DNA from: Paracoccaceae bacterium
Lineage (GTDB): Bacteria > Pseudomonadota > Alphaproteobacteria > Rhodobacterales > Rhodobacteraceae
Direction: 5' to 3'
DNA length: 6,565 bases
Assembly (NCBI GenBank): GCA_030625695.1
Contig: DAOUQK010000214.1
Coordinates: forward strand, 1-6,565
The notes below the pieces were generated by a model. It searched no databases, was not told the origin of the DNA, and saw nothing but the letters and a program-made list of their open reading frames with translations. Made by a program: the position numbers and the translations under genes. The first letter of the stretch is position 1; the number at the start of each line of letters is the position of its first letter. Below, in pieces: positions 1-4,960 of the stretch.

Positions 1-994
1 GAAAGCGATGTTGAGTACACAAGTGGGTGGGCCTGAAACGCTCGAATTGACGGAACTGCCGGACCCTGAGGTGAAAAAGGGCCATATTCTGGTACGGGTG
101 CGCGCCGCCGGGGTGAATTTTCCCGACACGTTGATGATCCGCGACCTGTATCAGATGAAACCACCCCGTCCGTTTGCCCCTGGCGGCGAGATTGCCGGCG
201 ATGTGATCGCGGTCGGCGATGGGGTGCAGGGCTTCAATGCGGGCGACCGGGTTTTGGCGTTAACGGGGCATGGAGGGTTTGCCAGCCATATCAACGTGTT
301 GGCGTCCAGTGCTGCGGTGATCCCAGACAGTATGCCCTACGAAGAAGCGGCGTGTTTTGTGTTCACCTACGGCACGTCGCACTATGCCTTGAAGGATCGC
401 GCGCAGCTTAAGGCGGGTGAGTCTCTGTTGATTCTCGGGGCAGCGGGCGGCGTTGGGGCGGCGGCGATTGAACTGGGAAAAGCGGCCGGCGCGCGGGTGA
501 TTGCGGCGGTGTCAACCCAAGAGAAGGCAGCGTTTTGCCGGGACCTGGGGGCGGACGAAACATTGATCTATCCGCGTGATTTAGACCGGGACGCGCAGAA
601 GGCTTTGTCGAAAGAGATCAAACGCTTGTCCGGCGGCGAAGGAGTGGATGTGGTTTATGACGCGGTGGGTGGTGACTATGCCGAACCGGCAATCCGGGCG
701 CTGGCCTGGGAGGGGCGGTTTCTGGTGGTCGGGTTTCCGGCGGGCATCCCGAAGATACCGCTGAATTTACCGCTGCTCAAAAGCTGCCAGATTGTCGGGG
801 TATTCTGGGGGGCGTCGGTGTTTCGCAACCCAAAAGCCCACGCCACGAACCTGAGTGAATTGCTTGCGATGTATGCACAAGGCAAGGTCAAGCCGCGCGT
901 TTCAGCGCGGTTTGGGTTGGCGCAGGCGGGGGATGCGATGCAGATGATGGACGATCGCAAGGTGATGGGTAAGGTGGTTGTAATGATTGATTGA
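1..994 (+). CDS. NADPH:quinone oxidoreductase-like protein (zinc-independent MDR family), 5' end just outside window
   Basis: Medium-chain dehydrogenase/reductase of the quinone oxidoreductase branch, expected to be a soluble NAD(P)H-dependent enzyme reducing quinones or other activated carbonyl compounds; the substrate cannot be read from sequence. Counting from the first complete ATG (position 8), the N-terminal GroES-like half carries GVNFPD near residues 35-40 and PGGEIAG near 58-64. The Rossmann half has the nucleotide-binding loop GAAGGVG at 144-150. No structural or catalytic zinc ligand set is visible. Bases 2-7 read Lys-Ala in frame and base 1 is a g, so the true start is probably an ATG covering positions -1 to 1, giving an MKAML N-terminus typical of this family and about 331 residues. 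The ATG at 8 is then internal. The gene converges on the phosphatase gene with 8 bases between stop codons and no obvious terminator between them. Family is secure; the start is inferred. Confidence 0.9.
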   Translation, partial: KAMLSTQVGGPETLELTELPDPEVKKGHILVRVRAAGVNFPDTLMIRDLYQMKPPRPFAPGGEIAGDVIAVGDGVQGFNAGDRVLALTGHGGFASHINVLASSAAVIPDSMPYEEAACFVFTYGTSHYALKDRAQLKAGESLLILGAAGGVGAAAIELGKAAGARVIAAVSTQEKAAFCRDLGADETLIYPRDLDRDAQKALSKEIKRLSGGEGVDVVYDAVGGDYAEPAIRALAWEGRFLVVGFPAGIPKIPLNLPLLKSCQIVGVFWGASVFRNPKAHATNLSELLAMYAQGKVKPRVSARFGLAQAGDAMQMMDDRKVMGKVVVMID

Positions 995-1002
995 AAGGGA
1001 TT

Positions 1003-1659
1003 TCACGTCAGGTGGGTGATGTCATTGAACCCGCGCACCACCATCCTGTCGCCCTGAATGACCACCCGGCTGATCGACCCGTTGGCGGCCCCGTTGAAGG
1101 CGAAATTACCGGCGCCACTGGCCAGCGCCAAAGCCGCACCAATAACGCCACCATGGACAAACACCGCAACCAGCTGATCGGTGTGGGCGGCGGCGATGCG
1201 CAGCAACCCGTCGCGGACCCGCGCCTGCAATTGCGCACTGGTTTCAGCGCCGGGAATTTCGCCCCATTCCTGATTGGCGTTGACGCGGTCGATCACAGGG
1301 TGGCCTTGCGCGGCTTTAATTCGGTGCAGCCCCCCTTCCCACTCGCCCATAAAAATCTCGCGCAGATCGGGTTCTATCGACGGGGTCAGGCCCAGATGCG
1401 CCACCAGTGGGGCCGCCGTCTGATGGGTGCGTTGCAGGGTTGTGACATAGATCGCCGCAATCGGAGCGGACTTTAGCCGCTCGCCAACATCAATCGCCTG
1501 TGCCTCGCCTGCCGGATGCAGCGCCGGGTCGCCGTGGCCATCTTTGAGGGGAAAGGATTCGCCCGGGCGCGCGGGCGCACTTTCGCCGTGGCGGATCAGC
1601 AAGATATCGGCAGCCCCTTTTGGTGGCTGATAGATTTTTTGGCGATATTCCTGCGTCAT
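1003..1659 (-). CDS. Histidine phosphatase family protein (phosphoglycerate mutase-like)
   Basis: A 218-residue member of the histidine phosphatase superfamily, which uses a phosphohistidine intermediate. The catalytic RHGE is at residues 23-26, with His24 as the expected nucleophile. The second arginine is in TTLQRTHQT (Arg77). The acid region is LREIFMGEWEG (100-110), where Glu101 aligns with the PGAM-type acid, and the second catalytic histidine is His169 in the VHGG near 168-171. All core residues are present, so it is probably active. Substrate is unknown; small phosphoesters are usual and a cofactor-dependent mutase role is unlikely. No signal peptide is seen, so it is probably cytoplasmic. 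The start is supported by a GGAG about 9 bases upstream on the minus strand. It is divergent from the maoC-like gene (81-base gap) and convergent with the oxidoreductase gene. Confidence 0.92.
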   Translation of the reverse strand: MTQEYRQKIYQPPKGAADILLIRHGESAPARPGESFPLKDGHGDPALHPAGEAQAIDVGERLKSAPIAAIYVTTLQRTHQTAAPLVAHLGLTPSIEPDLREIFMGEWEGGLHRIKAAQGHPVIDRVNANQEWGEIPGAETSAQLQARVRDGLLRIAAAHTDQLVAVFVHGGVIGAALALASGAGNFAFNGAANGSISRVVIQGDRMVVRGFNDITHLT

Positions 1660-1740
1660 TTAGTATTCTCCGGGTATGAATTACCGGCAAGTTAGCGTTA
1701 GCATCAAAAGGTACAAGGGCAATTTCAGAGAGGCGAAAAA

Positions 1741-2214
1741 ATGAGTGATATTGATCAGGCGCTGGCGACATTTCAAGAGCAGATGAATCAGGAGGTTGGT
1801 GTTTCAAATTGGATATTGATAGACCAAAAAATGATCGACGCCTTTGGCGACATCACCCACGACGACCAGTGGATTCATACCGATCCGACCCGTGCCGCGG
1901 CGGAAACCCCGTTTGGCGGCACCATTGCCCACGGGTTCCTGACCCTGTCGCTGGCCAGCCGGTTTGTTTACGAATGTTTTACACCCCCTAAGGGCCAGGT
2001 GATGGGCATCAACTATGGGTTTGAAAAGTTGCGGTTTCTGGCACCGGTCCGAGCCGGCGCAAGAGTTAGGGGGCGGTTTGTGCTGAACAAGGCCGATAAA
2101 CGCAGCGACACGACAATACTGCGCGAAACCCGACTGACGATCGAAATTGAAGGCCATGAAAAACCAGCACTGGTGGCGGATTGGCTGGGGATGATGGTGT
2201 TCGAGGCCGCTTGA
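1741..2214 (+). CDS. MaoC family dehydratase (NodN-like, R-specific enoyl-CoA hydratase fold)
   Basis: A 157-residue single hot-dog-domain protein of the MaoC/NodN group, whose members typically hydrate 2-enoyl-CoA to (R)-3-hydroxyacyl-CoA. The hydratase signature is FGDITHDDQWIH at residues 35-46; by comparison with PhaJ the catalytic pair would be Asp41 and His46. It is followed by PFGGTIAHGFLTLSL (57-71), the pattern typical of NodN-like members. Length fits the family. The ATG follows a purine-rich GAGAGG about 8 bases upstream, which supports this start. The actual acyl substrate is not evident: fatty-acid degradation, polyester precursor supply or another acyl-CoA pathway are all possible. 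The neighbouring phosphatase and aroQ genes do not point to one pathway. The downstream gap to aroQ is 125 bases, so the two may or may not share a transcript. Confidence 0.92.
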   Translation: MSDIDQALATFQEQMNQEVGVSNWILIDQKMIDAFGDITHDDQWIHTDPTRAAAETPFGGTIAHGFLTLSLASRFVYECFTPPKGQVMGINYGFEKLRFLAPVRAGARVRGRFVLNKADKRSDTTILRETRLTIEIEGHEKPALVADWLGMMVFEAA

Positions 2215-2224
2215 AGACGCGTCT
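2215..2224. repeat. Perfect 10-base palindrome immediately after the maoC-like stop
   Basis: AGACGCGTCT is its own reverse complement and begins at the base right after the TGA stop. It has no loop and no following T-run, so it is a poor terminator. It may be chance or part of a protein-binding site together with the dyad that follows. Confidence 0.4.
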
Positions 2225-2231
2225 GTATATA

Positions 2232-2251
2232 TTCGCAATACTGCATGCGAA
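2232..2251. promoter_or_regulatory. 20-base inverted repeat upstream of aroQ-luxR, candidate operator
   Basis: TTCGCA at 2232-2237 and its exact reverse complement TGCGAA at 2246-2251 are separated by 8 bases, giving a dyad of 20 bases in total. That is the overall size of LuxR-family binding sites (lux boxes), although the half-site sequence differs from the classical ACCTGT type. It lies 88 bases before the aroQ start and in the same transcription direction as the luxR-type gene. A regulatory role is inference; the repeat itself is directly visible. Confidence 0.4.
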
Positions 2252-2323
2252 AATTAACAAGGTGAAATAGTGACACAAAACTGGACAGGTGCGCATTCCT
2301 GAGGCTAAGTGTGATGTAATATT

Positions 2324-2327
2324 GGGG
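2324..2327 (+). promoter_or_regulatory. Likely Shine-Dalgarno sequence for aroQ
   Basis: GGGG (in TTGGGGAA) lies 12 bases before the ATG at 2340. The spacing is long, so initiation may be moderate. The only alternative in-frame start, a GTG at 2289, has no purine-rich site before it and would add 17 residues not typical of the family. Confidence 0.5.
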
Positions 2328-2339
2328 AATAATGTATCT

Positions 2340-2783
2340 ATGACTGCTGTTCTGGTCCTGAACGGGCCAAATCTGAACTTGCTTGGAACCCGCCAACCCG
2401 AGGTTTACGGGGCGACGACGCTTGCCATGATCGAAGACTCGTGCCGTTCGCACGGTGCCGGGCTTGGGTTTGAGGTAACTTGCGCCCAATCCAACAGCGA
2501 AGGCGCGATGATTGATCTGATCCACGCAGCGCGCGGCACGCAGGCAGGCATTGTGCTGAATGCCGGGGCGTATACCCACACTTCGGTGGCGTTGATGGAT
2601 GCGATTGCCTCGGTTGAAGTGCCGACAATCGAAGTACATCTGTCCAACATTCACGCCCGCGAGGCGTTTCGCCATCATTCTTATATTGCACCGGTTGCAG
2701 TGGGGCAGATCATTGGCTTTGGCGCGCATGGCTATTTGCTGGCGCTGGATGCGCTAAAGGCACATCTTGAGGGGGCTGCATGA
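2340..2783 (+). CDS. aroQ: Type II 3-dehydroquinate dehydratase
   Basis: Catalyses the third step of the shikimate pathway, 3-dehydroquinate to 3-dehydroshikimate, in the cytoplasm; the family forms dodecamers. With ATG at 2340 the protein has 147 residues, the usual length. The N-terminus carries the hallmark LNGPNLNLLGTRQPEVYG (7-24) with Arg18 and the catalytic Tyr23 on the flexible lid. LNAGAYTHTS (73-82) supplies Asn74 and His80, and EVHLSNIHAREAFRHHS (98-114) supplies the general acid His100 and Arg111. All expected active-site residues are present. The frame extends upstream to a GTG at 2289, but family alignment favours 2340. The stop overlaps the ATG of the luxR-type gene (ATGA), implying co-transcription and coupled translation. 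In many bacteria aroQ is followed by accB-accC; here it is followed by a regulator instead. Confidence 0.96.
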   Translation: MTAVLVLNGPNLNLLGTRQPEVYGATTLAMIEDSCRSHGAGLGFEVTCAQSNSEGAMIDLIHAARGTQAGIVLNAGAYTHTSVALMDAIASVEVPTIEVHLSNIHAREAFRHHSYIAPVAVGQIIGFGAHGYLLALDALKAHLEGAA

Positions 2784-3535
2784 AACTGCGTAAATACCTG
2801 CATTTCCTGACCAATTGCAAAAGCCTGGAAGAGCTGTGGTCGGCCCATTGCGAACAAATGGACGAATTTGGCTTTGACCGGTTGATCTATGGGTTCACCC
2901 GGTATCGCACTAAAACCTCGCTTGGGGATCCGGAGGATTTCACTATTCTCAGCAATCACAATCAGGATTATATCGACGGCTTCCTGCATTCGGGGTTATT
3001 TTTCCACGCCCCGATGCTGCAATGGGCGCTGGCCAGTGAAGGTGCCGCCAGCTGGCGGATGATCAACCAGATGATGGCCAGCGAAACCATGTCCAAAGAT
3101 GAACGCCGGGTGTATGATTTCAATCAGAAAATGGGCGTCAGCGTTGGGTATACCATCAGTTTCCGCTCGGTCTCGCCCCGGTCCAAGGGGGCGATTTCGA
3201 TCTGTGCGCGCGAGGGACTTAATCAGGATCAGGCCGATGCGATCTGGGAACAGCATGGTTCGGACATTCATCTGATGAACAACGTGGCCCACCTGAAAAT
3301 CCTGTCGCTACCCTATAATCCGCCCAACCGCACCTTGACCAAACGCCAGACCGAGGCGCTGGAATGGGTGGGCGATGGCAAGACCATGCAGGACATCGCC
3401 CTGTTGATGGGACTGACCACGGCAACGGTAGAAAAACACCTGCGTCTGGCACGCGAATCGCTGGTGGTTGAGACCACGGCGCAAGCAGTTCTGAAAGCGT
3501 CGTTGCACAACCAGATGTTCACGTTCGAGGCGTAA
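2780..3535 (+). CDS. LuxR family transcriptional regulator with autoinducer-binding-like domain (LuxR solo, atypical ligand pocket)
   Basis: A 251-residue regulator with an N-terminal autoinducer-binding-type domain (roughly 15-165) and a C-terminal LuxR-type helix-turn-helix (about 184-245: LTKRQTEALEW, then GKTMQDIA and TVEKHL). Ungapped comparison with the TraR landmark residues gives Trp57 to Tyr64, Tyr61 to Phe68, Asp70 to Ala77, Pro71 to Pro78, Trp85 to Trp92, Glu178 to Gln190, Leu182 to Leu194 and Gly188 to Gly200. The fold markers are kept, but the Asp that normally contacts the acyl-homoserine lactone amide is absent. No luxI-type synthase is in the window. It may therefore sense another ligand or none. 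The start is supported by GAGGGGG 4 bases upstream and by the 4-base overlap with aroQ. Target genes are unknown; self-regulation through the dyad at 2232-2251 is a guess. Confidence 0.9.
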   Translation: MKLRKYLHFLTNCKSLEELWSAHCEQMDEFGFDRLIYGFTRYRTKTSLGDPEDFTILSNHNQDYIDGFLHSGLFFHAPMLQWALASEGAASWRMINQMMASETMSKDERRVYDFNQKMGVSVGYTISFRSVSPRSKGAISICAREGLNQDQADAIWEQHGSDIHLMNNVAHLKILSLPYNPPNRTLTKRQTEALEWVGDGKTMQDIALLMGLTTATVEKHLRLARESLVVETTAQAVLKASLHNQMFTFEA

Positions 3536-3559
3536 CGACTGGCTGAAGGGCTGCTCTTC

Positions 3560-3580
3560 AAGCCCTACGGGGCTTTCTTC
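3560..3580 (+). terminator. Candidate terminator downstream of the luxR-type gene
   Basis: AAGCCC (3560-3565), loop TACG, GGGCTT (3570-3575), followed by TCTTC, 25 bases after the stop codon. The T-tract is interrupted, so it is a weak intrinsic terminator. The left arm can instead pair with AGGGCT at 3547-3552, forming an alternative hairpin that excludes this one. Confidence 0.5.
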
Positions 3581-3632
3581 GCAGCTTACCTAACCCGGGA
3601 TTGTTTTGTTTGTACTCCAGTGAATTTCAGGA

Positions 3633-3651
3633 TCCTTGCCAAAGGTAAGGA
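3633..3651. repeat. Short hairpin of unknown role
   Basis: TCCTTGCC and GGTAAGGA flank a 3-base AAA loop, an 8-pair stem with one G-U wobble if read as + strand RNA. There is no T-run after it and no gene adjacent to it. Confidence 0.4.
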
Positions 3652-3692
3652 ATACATTACTTTCGCCAAATCACAGAAAATCGCATTGTCGG

Positions 3693-3729
3693 GATGTTCC
3701 GTGAGTGGTGGCTTTGGCCTGGGAACATC
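3693..3729. repeat. 8-base-pair inverted repeat of unknown role
   Basis: GATGTTCC (3693-3700) and its perfect complement GGAACATC (3722-3729) enclose a 21-base loop that can form a further small stem. It could be part of a structured RNA or a dyad binding site. Nothing around it decides between these. Confidence 0.4.
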
Positions 3730-3848
3730 AGGAAAAGAACCTTGGTATTTAAAGGCTCTCTGCCCTGTCCGGTTCGGGCGCGCTTTTTCCGCGTTCGGGC
3801 CGGAACGTTTGAAAGGCCCCGGTCCATCCCCATTGATCAAGGGTCTTC

Positions 3849-3886
3849 AAAAAAACCGGAGCGGCGTATTTCGCTGCTCCGGTTTT
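3849..3886 (-). terminator. Strong intrinsic terminator, distal to tsf
   Basis: A 15-pair stem (AAAACCGGAGCGGCG at 3852-3866 with CGCTGCTCCGGTTTT at 3872-3886, one G-U) has a 5-base loop. Read on the minus strand it is followed by seven Ts (the A-run 3849-3855). The + strand side has only four Ts, so it may act in both directions but is stronger for transcription coming from tsf. It would serve as backup to the terminator at 3901-3926. Confidence 0.8.
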
Positions 3887-3900
3887 CCTGCTCTGGAATG

Positions 3901-3926
3901 AAAAAGCCCCGGACTTGATCCGGGGC
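3901..3926 (-). terminator. Intrinsic terminator of the rpsB-tsf operon
   Basis: GCCCCGGA (3906-3913) and TCCGGGGC (3919-3926) form a perfect 8-pair GC-rich stem with a 5-base loop. On the minus strand it is followed by TTTTT (3901-3905). It lies 67 bases beyond the tsf stop. Its core resembles the palindrome at 3950-3984 in inverted orientation, so it may be a dispersed repeat used as a terminator. Confidence 0.82.
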
Positions 3927-3949
3927 CTCATCGATTCGATCGACGGTCA

Positions 3950-3984
3950 TCACATCATCCCGGATCAAGCCCGGGATGATGTGA
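3950..3984. repeat. 14-base-pair palindromic element beside tsf stop
   Basis: TCACATCATCCCGG (3950-3963) and its exact complement (3971-3984) flank a 7-base loop ATCAAGC. It begins 9 bases after the tsf stop on the minus strand and has no T-run, so it is not a classical terminator but may stabilise the tsf mRNA 3' end. The core CCCGGATCAAGCCCGGG differs at a single base from the minus-strand core of the hairpin at 3906-3926. I recall similar CCGG-CTTGATC-CGG palindromes as common intergenic repeats in alphaproteobacteria; this was not checked. Confidence 0.75.
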
Positions 3985-3993
3985 GTCGCACAG

Positions 3994-4869
3994 TCAGTCT
4001 TGGTTCATCTTGGCAACTTCAGCCGCAAAATCTTCTTTTGCGACTTCGATGCCTTCGCCCACTTCCAGACGCACAAAACCGGTAATTTCGGCCCCGACCT
4101 CTTTCGCAGCGGCCCCAACCGTCAGGTCGGGATTGACCACAAACGACTGGTTTAAAAGCGTGACTTCACCCATGTATTTCTTCATCCGCCCGATGATCAT
4201 CTTTTCGATCACCTGTTCCGGTTTGCCGCTTTCGCGGGCAATGTCCATCTGGACCTTCTTCTCTTTTGCAATCACCGCCGGATCAAGGTCGGCCTCGCTA
4301 AGAGCTGCCGGGTTAACGGCGGCGATATGCATCGCTACCTGCTTGCCAAACCCTTCGTCGCCGCCGGTCATTGCCACCAGGACGCCGATAGTGCCCATGC
4401 CGGGGGCCGCTGCGTTGTGAACGTAAGACACGACCGTGTCGCCCGTCAGCGTGCTCATCCGGCGCAAGGACATGTTTTCGCCGATGGTGGCGATCATCCC
4501 GGTGACGGTTTCACCAACCGTTTTGCCACCCAGATCAGCGCCATTCAGCCCCTCAAGGTCATCGACCCCCATGGCGGCGTCGGCAATTGCCGCGACAGTG
4601 TTCTGGAAGTCGGCGTTCTTGGCAACAAAATCGGTTTCGGAATTGACCTCTACAGCCACGCCTTTGCCACCACTAACGCTGACAGCCACCAAGCCCTCGG
4701 CGGCGGTACGGCCTGATTTCTTGGCCGCTTTGGCCAGGCCTTTGGTACGCAGAAAGTCAACGGCGGCGTCCATGTCGCCATCGGTTTCGGTCAACGCCTT
4801 TTTGGCGTCCATCATGCCGGCACCCGTCATGTCGCGCAGTTGTTTCACTTGTGCTGCTGTGATTGCCAT
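3994..4869 (-). CDS. tsf: Translation elongation factor Ts
   Basis: EF-Ts, the cytoplasmic nucleotide exchange factor that regenerates EF-Tu-GTP during protein synthesis. At 291 residues it is the normal bacterial length. The N-terminal UBA-like domain has LRDMTGAGMMDAKKAL (11-26). The EF-Tu contact motif TDFVAKN is at 79-85, with Asp80 and Phe81 at the same numbers as the E. coli residues that intrude into EF-Tu. The two core subdomains follow, with MHIAAVNP at 170-177. The start at 4869 is fixed by a perfect AGGAGG 7 bases upstream and by the family N-terminus MAITAAQVKQLR. The frame stays open upstream, but translation of that part only shadows the rpsB tail and spacer. It is second in the rpsB-tsf operon, 91 bases after rpsB, with a hairpin between and two terminators downstream. 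Confidence 0.98.
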   Translation of the reverse strand: MAITAAQVKQLRDMTGAGMMDAKKALTETDGDMDAAVDFLRTKGLAKAAKKSGRTAAEGLVAVSVSGGKGVAVEVNSETDFVAKNADFQNTVAAIADAAMGVDDLEGLNGADLGGKTVGETVTGMIATIGENMSLRRMSTLTGDTVVSYVHNAAAPGMGTIGVLVAMTGGDEGFGKQVAMHIAAVNPAALSEADLDPAVIAKEKKVQMDIARESGKPEQVIEKMIIGRMKKYMGEVTLLNQSFVVNPDLTVGAAAKEVGAEITGFVRLEVGEGIEVAKEDFAAEVAKMNQD

Positions 4870-4876
4870 GTCCTGG

Positions 4877-4882
4877 CCTCCT
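4877..4882 (-). promoter_or_regulatory. Shine-Dalgarno sequence of tsf
   Basis: AGGAGG on the minus strand, 7 bases before the ATG at 4869. It is the best ribosome site in the window, settles the tsf start against the longer open frame, and fits the very high expression of this gene. Confidence 0.9.
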
Positions 4883-4910
4883 CGAATATCCGTGAATAAC
4901 AGTTCGGATG

Positions 4911-4933
4911 GGGGCAGGTTTGATCCCTGCCCC
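4911..4933 (-). promoter_or_regulatory. Hairpin in the rpsB-tsf spacer
   Basis: GGGGCAGG and CCTGCCCC form a perfect 8-pair stem with a 7-base loop inside the 91-base spacer. On the minus strand it is followed by CATCC rather than Ts, so it should not stop all transcription. Likely roles are partial attenuation, an RNA processing site, or a barrier that sets the S2 to EF-Ts ratio. Confidence 0.6.
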
Positions 4934-4960
4934 GTCACCTGTTTTAGTTCTAAGTGCCGA

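Larger units (their letters stand above)
3536..3993. other. Gene-free, hairpin-rich intergenic region between luxR-type gene and tsf
   Basis: About 460 bases between converging transcription units. Short open frames on both strands here give Pro/Gly/Arg-rich or compositionally odd proteins with no ribosome site or recognisable domain. The stretch holds, left to right: a hairpin after the luxR-type gene (3560-3575), a hairpin at 3633-3651, an 8-base-pair inverted repeat at 3693-3729, an 8-base direct repeat GTTCGGGC (3772-3779 and 3793-3800), two minus-strand terminators (3849-3886 and 3901-3926), and a long palindrome next to the tsf stop (3950-3984). A small RNA gene is possible but no convincing promoter was found. 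Confidence 0.7.

Noticed and set aside
991..1476. Long + strand frame opposite the phosphatase gene
   Set aside because: It is antisense to a protein with all catalytic motifs intact; its His/Gln/Gly-rich product is a typical shadow translation.
2317..2322. TAATAT as a -10 box for aroQ
   Set aside because: Transcription would begin after the Shine-Dalgarno site and no -35 lies at a suitable distance.
2289..2339. GTG start 17 codons upstream for aroQ
   Set aside because: There is no ribosome site before it, and the extra residues are not typical of type II dehydroquinases, which start right before the LNGPN motif.
2013..2729. 238-codon minus-strand frame opposite maoC-like and aroQ genes
   Set aside because: It lies antisense to two well-recognised genes and crosses their spacer; the product has no recognisable motif.
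3586..3840. Open reading frame of 84 codons on the minus strand beyond the tsf terminators
   Set aside because: No recognisable domain or ribosome site; Pro/Arg-rich translation typical of non-coding GC-rich DNA.
3620..3901. Open reading frame of 93 codons on the + strand in the intergenic region
   Set aside because: No ribosome site; it runs through a terminator stem, and the composition is unlike the neighbouring proteins.
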